The notes below the pieces were generated by a model. The model did not search any database. It was not told the DNA's origin and saw only the letters and a program-made list of their open reading frames with translations. A stretch of 64,000 nucleotides of DNA from Streptomyces marianii (GTDB taxonomy: Bacteria; Actinomycetota; Actinomycetes; Streptomycetales; Streptomycetaceae): positions 7,505,501-7,569,500 of the forward strand of contig NZ_VAWE01000001.1 of assembly GCF_005795905.1 (NCBI RefSeq), in the 5' to 3' direction. Shown here piece by piece: positions 18,819 to 26,967 of this stretch (positions within the stretch are counted from its first letter, which is position 1; each line of letters opens with the position of its first letter). The position numbers were made by a program, and so were the translations under genes.

Positions 18819-18878
18819 GGCTGCGCTCCTTCCGCAGGGTGCTTCCAGCATTGCACCGGGCAGGCCGCGCGGTAAGTC

Positions 18879-19511
18879 TCACATCGTGCGCATACGGTTG
18901 ATCTCCGCCGTCTGCTGCGCGATCACGTCATTGGCCATTTCCTCCACCTGGACGTTGCTCCCCTCGGACAGCACGGTCGCCCCCATCGTCAGCGCGCCCT
19001 GGTGGTGAGTGATCATCAGCTTGAGGAACAGCTCGTCGAAGGCCCTGCCCTCGGCGGCGCGGAGCCGCGCCAGCTGCTCCTCTGTCGCCATGCCCGGCAT
19101 CGCGCCGTGGTCGTGGGCCCCGTGACCGTCCGCCGCACCGTCCTTGCCGTGTGCTGTCAGCCAGCCCCGCATCGCACCGATCTCCGGCTCCTGCGCTGCC
19201 CTGATGCGATCGGCGAGACGCTTCACCGGGGTGCCGCCGGCCCGCTCGGGCACGAGCGCCGTCATCTCCAGCGCCTGGGCGTGATGGACGATCATCATCC
19301 GGACGTACGTGACGTCCGCGGCGTTCGGGCTGTCGTCCGGCAGCTCCTTCGCGGCCTCCTCGGGGGAGAGCGTCCTCGCGGGTTCGCCCGGCTTCCCCGG
19401 GGCCACGACCGCAGCGCCGCGCTCGCCCCCGGCCTTCGCGTCGCCGCCGGACCCCGACTCGCAGGCTCCGAGGGCGAGTACGGCCACCACGACGGCCGCG
19501 ACGAATTTCAT
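18879..19511 (-). CDS. DUF305 lipoprotein
   Basis: The 210-residue exported lipoprotein has a signal peptide (MKFVAAVVVAVLALGAC) with lipobox LGAC at about 14-17. Two DUF305 motifs follow: RMMIVHHAQALEMT and LKLMITHHQGALTMG. A His/Met-rich linker (HGAHDHGAMPGM) sits between them. The MxxxHHxxA repeats suggest ferritin-like or copper/iron-binding bundles at the cell surface, and metal binding is likely, but the role is unproven. It is divergent from the LVIVD-repeat secreted protein with a 100-bp shared gap, an arrangement I believe is conserved in streptomycetes and which hints at joint expression. Confidence 0.9.
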   Translation of the reverse strand: MKFVAAVVVAVLALGACESGSGGDAKAGGERGAAVVAPGKPGEPARTLSPEEAAKELPDDSPNAADVTYVRMMIVHHAQALEMTALVPERAGGTPVKRLADRIRAAQEPEIGAMRGWLTAHGKDGAADGHGAHDHGAMPGMATEEQLARLRAAEGRAFDELFLKLMITHHQGALTMGATVLSEGSNVQVEEMANDVIAQQTAEINRMRTM

Positions 19512-19611
19512 GACGTCCCTGTTGCCATCTGTTGATATGGGCATGCCGAGGACGATACTGCCGGGGTCAGTGCATGGTTCAAGCACGGAATGGAACTAGG
19601 GGAGGAAAACG

Positions 19612-21123
19612 GTGACCCCGTTGCACACCACCCGCGTGCGGCGCAGACGCCTGGGCGTGGCGACAGCCGCGGCAGGGCTGCTGGCCACTCTGCTGGCGGC
19701 CGGACCCGCGGCCGCCACACCGGACCCCGGAGACGTCCCGGCCGAGAGGAAGGTCTCGTCCGAACAGGCGGCAGCCGCCGAAGCCCTGACGAACAGTGGC
19801 GAGATTCCCGCCGTGGACGAGGTCGTCCACAGCGACAACATCCGCCATCTCGCCAACATCCCGAAGGACGCCCTCCCGGGCACCAACTCCGACCTGGCCT
19901 TCCAGGGCAGGTACGCGTTCGCCGGCAACTACGACGGCTTCCGCATCTTCGACATCTCCGACCCGCGCGCCCCGAAGACCGTCGCCCAGGTCCTGTGCCC
20001 CGGTGCCCAGAACGACATCTCGGTCTCCGGGGACCTGCTCTTCCTCTCCACCGACTCCTCGCGCAGCGACGACTCCTGTGCCAGCACCAGTCAGCCGGCC
20101 ACGGAGAAGTCCTCGTGGGAGGGCGTCAAGGTCTTCGACATCAGCGACAAGCGCAGCCCGAAGTACGTCGCGGCCGTGGAGACCGCGTGCGGCTCGCACA
20201 CCCACACACTCGTGCCCGAGCGGCGCAACGTGTACGTGTACGTGTCGTCGTACTCGCCGAACGCGGCCTTCCCGGACTGCCGGCCGCCGCACGACGGGAT
20301 CTCCGTCATCAAGGTGCCGCGGAACGCCCCGGAGAAGTCAGCGGTCGTCGGCTTCCCGGTGCTGTTCCCGGGCGAGGGTCCCGACGGCGGCGGCAACCCC
20401 GGCGCGCCCACGAACCCGGGCGTCTCCAAGACGACCGGCTGCCACGACATCACGGTGCTGCCGGACGAGGACCTCGCGGCCGGCGCGTGCATGGGTGACG
20501 GCATCCTGTTCGACATCCGGAACCCCGAGCGCCCGAAGGTCATCGACCGGGTCCAGGACAACGTGAACTTCGCGTTCTGGCACTCGGCGACGTTCAACCA
20601 GGACGCCGACAAGGTGGTCTTCACCGACGAGCTCGGCGGCGGCGTGGGCGCGACCTGCAACGCGGAGATCGGCCCGAACCGCGGGGCCGACGGCATCTAC
20701 GACATCGTCGGCAGGGGCGACAAGCGCAAGCTGGTCTTCCGCAGCTACTTCAAGATCGACCGGCACCAGGCCGCCACCGAGAACTGCGTGGCGCACAACG
20801 GCTCGCTGATCCCGGTGAAGGGCCGCGACATCATGGTCCAGGCCTGGTACCAGGGCGGCGTGTCGGTGTGGGAGTTCACGAACTCCGCCAAGCCGCGGGA
20901 GATCGCCTACTTCGAGCGCGGCCCGCTCTCCACCGACACCATCACCACGGGCGGCTCCTGGTCGGCGTACTACTACAACGGCCACATCTACTCGAACGAC
21001 ATCGCCAAGGGCTTCGACGTGCTGAAGCTCGAGGACCGTCGTACCGACGCGGCCAAGCGCGTCCGGATGCGCGAGCTCAACGTGCAGACCCAGCCGGACT
21101 ACTTCGACCGCCACGACCACTGA
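19612..21123 (+). CDS. Secreted LVIVD-repeat beta-propeller protein
   Basis: The 503-residue protein has a twin-arginine-like or Sec signal (RVRRRRLGVATAAAGLLATL, cleavage near AAA/TP). LVIVD-type propeller repeats follow, seen as FRIFDISDPRAPKTV, VKVFDISDKRSPKYV, ILFDIRNPERPKVI and VSVWEFTNSAKPREI. Cysteines in pairs fit an extracellular location. The GTG start at 19612 has GGGGAGG 7 nt upstream. The family is of unknown function and is proposed to bind ligands or metals on the cell surface. The divergent DUF305 lipoprotein may act with it. A perfect hairpin ends the transcript. Confidence 0.9.
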   Translation: MTPLHTTRVRRRRLGVATAAAGLLATLLAAGPAAATPDPGDVPAERKVSSEQAAAAEALTNSGEIPAVDEVVHSDNIRHLANIPKDALPGTNSDLAFQGRYAFAGNYDGFRIFDISDPRAPKTVAQVLCPGAQNDISVSGDLLFLSTDSSRSDDSCASTSQPATEKSSWEGVKVFDISDKRSPKYVAAVETACGSHTHTLVPERRNVYVYVSSYSPNAAFPDCRPPHDGISVIKVPRNAPEKSAVVGFPVLFPGEGPDGGGNPGAPTNPGVSKTTGCHDITVLPDEDLAAGACMGDGILFDIRNPERPKVIDRVQDNVNFAFWHSATFNQDADKVVFTDELGGGVGATCNAEIGPNRGADGIYDIVGRGDKRKLVFRSYFKIDRHQAATENCVAHNGSLIPVKGRDIMVQAWYQGGVSVWEFTNSAKPREIAYFERGPLSTDTITTGGSWSAYYYNGHIYSNDIAKGFDVLKLEDRRTDAAKRVRMRELNVQTQPDYFDRHDH

Positions 21124-21134
21124 TCCACACCGTT

Positions 21135-21162
21135 GCGGTGCCGCCCCGGCGGGCGGCACCGC
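21135..21162. terminator. Bidirectional hairpin between LVIVD and TetR genes
   Basis: GCGGTGCCGCCC pairs exactly with GGGCGGCACCGC around a 4-nt loop, in the 79-bp gap between two convergent genes. Confidence 0.85.
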
Positions 21163-21202
21163 GACTCCCCGGTGCGGCCGCGCAGGCCCTCCGGGACAGC
21201 TC

Positions 21203-21859
21203 TTACCCGGCCGCCCCGTCGGAGGGCCGGTCCGAACCCTCGTGTGGCGTCCCGCGGGACGGCTCCCCGCCCGGCGGGAAACCGAGCCCCCAGTCCAGCC
21301 CGTACCGCTGGAACAGCTCGGCGCGCAGCCGTGCGCGCGGCATCGGCGCGCCGGGCAGCGCCACCGCGAAGACCGCGCCCATCAGCAGCGCGCGCAGCAG
21401 CGGGTAGTCGGCGTCGACATCCTCGGTCCCGTACCGCTCCACCGTGTCGCGCAGCAGGAGGGCCAGGCGCTGCTGCTCGGGGCACTGGACGAACCCGTCG
21501 GCCTGCAGGATGCCCGCCATGTGCGCGCGCATCAGCACCGGCCGGTCCACGGCGAGGCCCAGGATCGCGTCGATCGCCCGGGCCAGCCGCTCCCGCCCGT
21601 CGGAGGTGCGGGGCTCACGCTCCAGCGCCTCCTCCAGCGTGAGGTGCATCAGCCGGTGCACGGCCGACTGGAACAGCTGGCGCTTGCCGGCGAAGTAGTA
21701 CGAGACCAGTCCGCGGGCCGAACCGGCCCGGTCGGCGATGTCCCCGAGGGTCGTCGCCTCGTAGCCGCGCTCCCCGACGAGGTCCACGGTCGCCTGGAGC
21801 AGGCGCTCCCGGGAACGCCGGCGGAGCTCTTCATTGACCGACGCGCTCCGCGGGGACAT
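21203..21859 (-). CDS. TetR-family transcriptional regulator
   Basis: The 218-residue regulator has an N-terminal HTH at about 10-60 (RERLLQATVDLVGERGYEAT, then DIADRAGSARGLVSYYFAGK). The C-terminal ligand and dimer domain is typical, and the last 25 residues are a low-complexity tail. The ATG at 21859 is preceded by AGGAG. A TGGCTC/GAGCCA palindrome lies about 20 bp upstream next to an A/T-rich -10-like hexamer, suggesting autorepression. No obvious target gene is divergent; the HAD gene lies upstream on the same strand. Confidence 0.92.
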   Translation of the reverse strand: MSPRSASVNEELRRRSRERLLQATVDLVGERGYEATTLGDIADRAGSARGLVSYYFAGKRQLFQSAVHRLMHLTLEEALEREPRTSDGRERLARAIDAILGLAVDRPVLMRAHMAGILQADGFVQCPEQQRLALLLRDTVERYGTEDVDADYPLLRALLMGAVFAVALPGAPMPRARLRAELFQRYGLDWGLGFPPGGEPSRGTPHEGSDRPSDGAAG

Positions 21860-21878
21860 GCTTAACTCCTGCGTTGAC

Positions 21879-21891
21879 TGGCTCCGAGCCA
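21879..21891. promoter_or_regulatory. Candidate TetR autoregulatory operator
   Basis: TGGCTC-C-GAGCCA is a perfect interrupted palindrome located 20 bp upstream of the TetR start codon and directly adjacent to TATATT-like sequence on the minus strand. Confidence 0.6.
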
Positions 21892-22109
21892 ATATACTCA
21901 GCGCGACCCGTGGCGAGGCGCTCGTGTGCCTGGTCAGCGGGGGTGACCGGACGGACCGGGCGACGCGGGGGATCGCCCGGTCCGATCCTTCCGCCATGGA
22001 TCCGCACGGATCCCGGGAGCCGCGGCGTGCGGCTTCTTCCTCTATTGTCCGATCTCGCGGTCTCGATTCCCAGGGCCGGCCACCGGCACTTCGCCCATCG
22101 CGTTCCGGT

Positions 22110-22808
22110 TCACGCGCCCATGAGTCCGAGTACCGGACGCAGGCCTTCGGGCCGCTCCTCGACCGGCAGATGATCCACGAAGTGCACCGCGCAACCCAGC
22201 TGTGCCGCCCCGCCGTCCGCGCGCCTGTCGTCACCGACCATCAGGACGTCGCGGGGGTCCTCCCCGAGCGCCTCGCAGCCCGCCCGGAACAGCCTGGCGT
22301 CCGGCTTCTGCACCCCGTGGCGGTACGACAGCACGTACGCGTCCACGTAGCCGTGCAGCCCGTGCGCCTGGAACACCGGCCGCGGGTCCCAGCCGATGTT
22401 GCTGACCACCGCGACGCCTGTGCCCAGGCGCCGCAGCTCGCCGAGCACCTCCTCCGCGTCCGGGTACGGCAGCCACGCGGACGGGGTCTTGTGCCGCTCG
22501 TAGAGCGCGTCGTAGAGCCGGGGGTCGGGGAGCTCCACACGGCGGGCGAGGCCCATGTAGGCGTCCCTGTGCCGCCGGGCGTCCCGGTCGCGCGTCCGCC
22601 ACAGGTCGGCGAGCGCCTCGGGGATCAGTTCGGGGGTGGAACCTCCGGGCAGCGCCCCGGCCGCGTCCAGCTCGCGTGCGTACCGCTCGAACGCGTCCTC
22701 GCCGACGGAGATCCCCGTCTCGTCGAGGGCGGCCCGCAGCCAGGAGGTGACGGATTCGATCCGGAAGAGCGTTCCCGAGAAATCGAAGAGCACGCCTTTG
22801 ATCGCCAT
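22110..22808 (-). CDS. HAD-superfamily hydrolase-like protein with altered motif I
   Basis: The 232-residue Rossmannoid HAD protein begins VLFDFSGTLFR. Motif II is VAVVSNIGWD, the Lys motif is GVQKPDARLF, and motif IV is LMVGDDRRADGGAAQ. The second Asp of DxDGT is replaced by Ser (DFSGT), removing the usual acid/base residue; some phosphonatase- and dehalogenase-like members tolerate this. The catalytic class is therefore uncertain. It starts 19 bp downstream of the PAP2 phosphatase gene and may share its transcript. Confidence 0.88.
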   Translation of the reverse strand: MAIKGVLFDFSGTLFRIESVTSWLRAALDETGISVGEDAFERYARELDAAGALPGGSTPELIPEALADLWRTRDRDARRHRDAYMGLARRVELPDPRLYDALYERHKTPSAWLPYPDAEEVLGELRRLGTGVAVVSNIGWDPRPVFQAHGLHGYVDAYVLSYRHGVQKPDARLFRAGCEALGEDPRDVLMVGDDRRADGGAAQLGCAVHFVDHLPVEERPEGLRPVLGLMGA

Positions 22809-22826
22809 GGGGCGATCCTCCCGGCG

Positions 22827-23528
22827 TCAGGGCTCCCGGTTCAAGGCCAGCCGTTCGTACGAGCCGACCGCCACGGCGACCACACAGATCCCGAGCAGCC
22901 AGCCGGCCAGGACGTCCGTGAGCCAGTGCACTCCCAGGTAGAGCCTGGTGAAGCCCACGCCCAGCACCGAGACCGCCGAGAGCAGGGCCGCCGTCCGCCG
23001 CAGCCCCGGTCCGGCCCCCGTCCGCGCCAGTAGCCAGAGGAGCAGCCCGCAGGTGACGGTCGCCGTCATCGCGTGGCCGGAGGGGAAGGCGGCGTAGTGG
23101 GCGGAGTCCACGGGTTCCGCCCAGACCGGGCGCTGCCGCCCCACCAGGACCTTGAGGATCTGCTGCACCGCCGACCCCAGCAGGCTCGCCGCCGCGAGCC
23201 ACAGGGCCGGGAGGCGCTCGCCGCGCCACAGCAGGCCGAGCACCACCCCGACCACCAGGGCGCGCATCGTCCACGGGTCCCACACCCAGTCGCTGAGGAT
23301 CCGGTTCGCCTCGGTGAGCCCCGGCTCCGCCAGCGCGGACTCGTGGAGCTCGACGGCGACCGTGCGGTCGGCCGACATCAGCGGCTCCCAGCCCACTACC
23401 ACCGTCACCAGCAGCAGGACGGTGACCACGGCGGTCAGCGAGGCGGTGCGTGCCCCGGGGACCGGAGGGCCCGGCTCCGGGACGGGGGTGCGCGGGAGTG
23501 GGGTGGAGGTGGGGGTGGGGGGACGCAT
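22827..23528 (-). CDS. PAP2-family membrane phosphatase
   Basis: About 233 residues with five or six membrane helices. The three phosphatase motifs are KVLVGRQRP, AFPSGHAMT and TRLYLGVHWLTDV. The active-site residues face the outside of the membrane. Likely substrates are undecaprenyl pyrophosphate or phosphatidic-acid-type lipids. The N-terminal 25 residues are Pro/Thr-rich. The ATG at 23528 is the first that gives a normal N-terminus. The upstream region carries a six-copy tandem hairpin repeat. The HAD gene follows closely. Confidence 0.92.
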   Translation of the reverse strand: MRPPTPTSTPLPRTPVPEPGPPVPGARTASLTAVVTVLLLVTVVVGWEPLMSADRTVAVELHESALAEPGLTEANRILSDWVWDPWTMRALVVGVVLGLLWRGERLPALWLAAASLLGSAVQQILKVLVGRQRPVWAEPVDSAHYAAFPSGHAMTATVTCGLLLWLLARTGAGPGLRRTAALLSAVSVLGVGFTRLYLGVHWLTDVLAGWLLGICVVAVAVGSYERLALNREP

Positions 23529-23675
23529 GGGAGGGATCCTGCCCCCGATACGCCCTGCTAGTGCCGCATCAGGCGACGTTCGCCCCGTCGCGGCGCCCGG
23601 TACGGCGACTCGCGGCGTTGCCGGATCAACCGAGTAGGTCCACCACGAGGTCGATCCGGCGCCTTGCGATCTTCC

Positions 23676-23868
23676 CCTCGGCGGGAGGGCCTGGGGGAGG
23701 CCCCACCCCCTCGGCGGGAGGGCCTGGGGGAGGCCCCACCCCTCGGCGGGAGGGCCTGGGGGAGGCCCCACCCCCTCGGCGGGAGGGCCTAGGGGAGGCC
23801 CCACCCCCTCGGCGGGAGGGCCTGGGGGAGACCTCACCCCCTCGGCCGGAGGGCCTGGGGAGGCCCCG
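23676..23868. repeat. Six tandem copies of a 33-bp hairpin-forming unit
   Basis: Units start at about 23676, 23709, 23741, 23774, 23807 and 23840. Each carries CCTCGGCGGGAGG followed by GGGCCT-GGGGG-AGGCCC, which folds into a 6-bp stem with a G-rich loop; unit 4 has an A in the loop and units 5 and 6 are more diverged. The array lies in the noncoding 23529-24069 gap, upstream of PAP2 and downstream of the M56 peptidase gene, both leftward. Open frames through it (GPPAEGVG repeats) are probably a by-product of the unit. I see nothing else in the gap. Confidence 0.9.
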
Positions 23869-24069
23869 TGCACCGGACGCCGCTCCTTGACGGGCAAACC
23901 TTGCCTGACGCGGCACTGGTGCCGCGACCGGCCGGGTTCACCGGGTCGCGGCGCCGCGCTGCGTTGTTGTCACGTCACCCGAGTGCGTCCGGTGCGAGGG
24001 CGATCCTCCGCCGTGCGACGCACCGCGCCGGACGCCGCGACCTTCCCGGCGCCCCGGGCACGGTGCCGG

Positions 24070-25005
24070 TCATGCCAAAGCGCTCAGACCCGGCACGAAT
24101 GCCACCAGCAGCGGTACGACGGGCACCAGGACCGCGGCGGCGGTCAGCCGCAGCCGCCTGCCCGCGGTGAGCCGGGGCACCGGGGCCAGCAGGCGGTTCA
24201 CCCGCTGGTGCAGTTGGGCGTCGGGCGCCGGGCGGGGACCGAAGACTCCGCGGTGTTCGTTCAGTTCGACCAGCGCGAGGGCGATCGTCAGCCGCCCGAA
24301 CCGGCGCGAGGCCACGTCGTCCGCGGCCAGCTCCACCAGCCGGTGCATCTCGTCGCGGAACGCGGCGAACACCGGGACCTGGGGAAAACCGTTGGCGAGC
24401 GCCGCCGAGCAGTGCAGCAGCCAGTCGTGGCGCGCTCTGGCATGGCCCTGCTCATGAGCCAGCACCGCGTCGAGCTGACGGCCCTTCAGTCGCCGCAGGG
24501 CGGCCGTGGTGATGACGAGCTGGGGCGCGGCGCCGGGCAGCCACCACGCGTCGGGGCGCTCGCCCTCCAGCACCACCAGCGGATCGTCGCCGGGGTCCTC
24601 TCCGGGCAACAGGGGGGCGCGCACGAGGAGTTCGGCCCTGCGCCGCTTGCGTCGCGCGTGCGCCCGGTGGATCTCCCGGGTGAGCATCGCGCCGGTCCAC
24701 AGCCCTCCGCACGCCAGTACGACGGCCAGTACGGCCGACCACGGACCGCCCGCGCCCAGGGCGTACGCCTCGACGACCGCGCTCGGTGCGGGCGCGAAGA
24801 CCGGCCCCCGCACCGCCTGCCAGGTGGCGGCCGCGCTGATGGTCATGGAGAGGCCGAAGCTCAGCAGCACCGCAGCGACCACGCACTGCCACACCCACAA
24901 CGCCACCACCGGCTCGCGCTCCGGCCAGTCGGCCCGGGACATCAGCCGCGGCGCGACGACGGCGGCCAGTGCGCCGAGCGACAGCAGCGCGAGGGAGACC
25001 ATCAT
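24070..25005 (-). CDS. M56-family (BlaR1/MecR1-like) membrane metallopeptidase
   Basis: About 311 residues with membrane helices at the N-terminus (VSLALLSLGALAAVVAP), near residues 35-60 and 90-110, and at the C-terminus. The zinc site is VLAHEQGHARARHD (HExxH) near residue 190. No penicillin-binding sensor domain is present, as is usual for streptomycete M56 proteins. These are normally encoded next to a BlaI-type repressor, but none is seen here; a DUF5134 membrane protein gene lies upstream on the same strand. The start is one of three close candidates (GTG 25011, ATG 25005, ATG 25002). Confidence 0.88.
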   Translation of the reverse strand: MMVSLALLSLGALAAVVAPRLMSRADWPEREPVVALWVWQCVVAAVLLSFGLSMTISAAATWQAVRGPVFAPAPSAVVEAYALGAGGPWSAVLAVVLACGGLWTGAMLTREIHRAHARRKRRRAELLVRAPLLPGEDPGDDPLVVLEGERPDAWWLPGAAPQLVITTAALRRLKGRQLDAVLAHEQGHARARHDWLLHCSAALANGFPQVPVFAAFRDEMHRLVELAADDVASRRFGRLTIALALVELNEHRGVFGPRPAPDAQLHQRVNRLLAPVPRLTAGRRLRLTAAAVLVPVVPLLVAFVPGLSALA

Positions 25006-25089
25006 GGGCACCAGACTATGAGCGGTGTGCTACTCACAGGTATGGCTTCAGACGGCAAGTGACGCACGCCACGGCCCGCCCCCGCGCGC

Positions 25090-25656
25090 TCAGACGGTGA
25101 GAAGCATGGCGACCATGGCGACGCCCATCGAGACCCGGCACGCCAGGGCCAGCTCGGGGCGGGCTCCCCAGGCCGGGGGAGGGCCGCCCGCGGGCGCCGC
25201 CGCGGGCACCAGCCGGGCGCCCGTGTGCAGGACGAACACGGCGAAGTAGACGAGCAACGCCCCCGTCACCAGCGGCACTCCGCCGGCACCGGGCGCGCCG
25301 TGCGCCCCGTGGCCGCCCGCCGCGAAGGGGGACATGGTCACCGCCATGTACACCATGGCCAGCGAGCCCACCAGATGGTGCAGATGGTGCGCGCCGGCGC
25401 GGGAGGCCCGAGTGGCCCGCAACGCCCGCAGGCCCACCGTCCCGAACAGGGCCGCGTACGGCAGCCATGCCCACGCCGGTGCCGGTGCCACGGCGGCCGG
25501 CACGGCCATCGCGGCCATCCCGAACCCCATCAGGGCCTCATCCGTCGCCGCGCTGCGCGCCGGGCCCGCACAGCAGCGCATCCGCACGACGCAGTACGCG
25601 CCGGACACCGCGCACAGCGCCACGAGCAGCCAGCCCGGCACCGCCGGTCCGTGCAC
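25090..25656 (-). CDS. DUF5134 integral membrane protein
   Basis: About 188 residues with five hydrophobic segments, among them WLLVALCAVSGAYCVVRM, ALMGFGMAAMAVPAAV and a C-terminal LACRVSMGVAMVAMLL. A His-rich stretch HHLHHLVGSLAMVYM, with HGAHGAPG nearby, suggests metal binding in or near the membrane. The GTG at 25656 is favoured by GGGAGG about 10 nt upstream. It is followed 85 bp later by the M56 peptidase gene on the same strand, so a two-gene unit is possible. Its function is unknown. Confidence 0.85.
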   Translation of the reverse strand: MHGPAVPGWLLVALCAVSGAYCVVRMRCCAGPARSAATDEALMGFGMAAMAVPAAVAPAPAWAWLPYAALFGTVGLRALRATRASRAGAHHLHHLVGSLAMVYMAVTMSPFAAGGHGAHGAPGAGGVPLVTGALLVYFAVFVLHTGARLVPAAAPAGGPPPAWGARPELALACRVSMGVAMVAMLLTV

Positions 25657-25836
25657 CTCCCACCTCCCCGCTCGACGTGTCGAGCAGGACATGCCCCGCC
25701 GGGGCCCGGCGCATACGAGCGCACGGGTGTACGCGGGGCGCTCGCGGAGGCGGCGCGGCCGCGCACACCGCCTGACGAGGCTCCCTCGCCCCGCGTCCGG
25801 GACGGCTCTGCCCGCGAGCGCGATCGCCCGCCCCGC

Positions 25837-26223
25837 TCAGGGCCGGCGGCGCAGCGGATGGTCCTCGGGCACCTCGACCACGGCGATCCGCACCCCGTCC
25901 GGATCGGTCAGCCACATCTCGACGAGCCCCCAGGGCTCCCGCCGCGGCGGCCGTTCCACCTCGGCCCCGTGCGACAGCACATGACCGTAGGCCGCCTTGG
26001 CGTCCGACACCTGGAGCCACAGCGCGAGCCCCGGGCCGGGCGGGGTGTCGGAGCGGCCGGAGATCTCCAGGAACCCGCCCCCGAGGAAGTAGACCGTTCC
26101 GCGGTCCTGCCCGGTGCCGAACTCGCGGTAGATCTGCAGGCCCAGCACGTCCTCGTAGAACCGTCGGGACCGCTCGGGGTCGGTCGGCCGCAGCAGGATG
26201 CGACTGCTCAGCACGTGCATCAT
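25837..26223 (-). CDS. VOC-family (glyoxalase/bleomycin-resistance fold) protein
   Basis: The 128-residue single-domain protein starts MMHVLSSRILLRPTDPERS. RRFYEDVLGLQIYREFG and a C-terminal VEMWLTDPDGVRIAVVEVPEDHP give the two beta-alpha-beta-beta-beta halves. Metal-ligand positions are consistent with the family, but no substrate can be assigned. GGTGGAG lies just upstream of the ATG. It is divergent from the GNAT gene across 111 bp. Confidence 0.9.
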   Translation of the reverse strand: MMHVLSSRILLRPTDPERSRRFYEDVLGLQIYREFGTGQDRGTVYFLGGGFLEISGRSDTPPGPGLALWLQVSDAKAAYGHVLSHGAEVERPPRREPWGLVEMWLTDPDGVRIAVVEVPEDHPLRRRP

Positions 26224-26334
26224 GGTCTCCACCGTAGACCGCCGGTGCGCCGCTCCGAGGTCGGGCGGACCGCGCGTCCGCGGCCGACCCGCCGCGACCG
26301 CCGGCGAAGAATGAGGAGAACGGAGAACCGCCCC

Positions 26335-26889
26335 ATGGAGACCGCCCCGCCCCAGCACCCGGTGCAGCTGTCCTTCCGCGACGCGACCGATGCCGACGTG
26401 CCCGCGCTGGTCGAGCTGATCGAGTCGGCCTACCGCGGGGACTCCAGCCGTGCGGGCTGGACCACCGAGGCGGACATCCTGGACGGGCAGCGCACCGACC
26501 CGGAAGGCGTGCGCCAGGTGATCGGGGCGTCCGGCAGCAGGCTGCTCGTGGTGCGGCGCGACGACGAGCTGGTGGCCTGCTGCCAGCTCGAACACCGCGG
26601 CGACGCGGCGTACTTCGGCATGTTCGCCGTGCGTCCGGGACTCCAGGGCGGCGGGCTCGGCCGACTGGTCATCGCCGAGGCGGAGCGTCTCGTCAGCGAG
26701 ACGTGGGGCGTCACCGAGATGCACATGACGGTGATCTCGGTGCGCGAGGAGCTCATCGCCTGGTACGAGCGGCGCGGGTACCGCCGTACGGGCCGGATGA
26801 CCCCGTTCCCGTACGGCGATGAGCGATTCGGCGTTCCGCGCCGTGACGACCTGCAGTTCGAGCTGCTCGTGAAGAGCCTGGACGGCTGA
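26335..26889 (+). CDS. GNAT-family N-acetyltransferase
   Basis: The 184-residue acetyltransferase has the acetyl-CoA site VRPGLQGGGLGRLVIAEAE (Q/RxxGxG/A) at about 100-118. The C-terminal motif B region AWYERRGYRRTGRM matches the family. The ATG at 26335 follows GGAG at 26322. The substrate is unknown; an amino group on a small molecule or peptide is typical. A leftward GDPD gene follows convergently. Confidence 0.9.
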   Translation: METAPPQHPVQLSFRDATDADVPALVELIESAYRGDSSRAGWTTEADILDGQRTDPEGVRQVIGASGSRLLVVRRDDELVACCQLEHRGDAAYFGMFAVRPGLQGGGLGRLVIAEAERLVSETWGVTEMHMTVISVREELIAWYERRGYRRTGRMTPFPYGDERFGVPRRDDLQFELLVKSLDG

Positions 26890-26967
26890 GGCGCGGCCTT
26901 CCGCGACAGGTCTGCGGGACCTCGGACACCGGACCGGTGCGCGGAGGCCGGTCCGTCGCCGGGGCCG

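Noticed and set aside
23676..23868. The tandem repeat considered as a CRISPR array.
   Set aside because: Units are contiguous with no unique spacers, and no cas genes are nearby.
23629..23897. Frames through the tandem array encoding GPPAEGVG-type repeats, possibly extending the PAP2 protein upstream.
   Set aside because: The repeat translates in several frames on both strands because the unit is 33 bp, and the PAP2 protein has a normal N-terminus at 23528.
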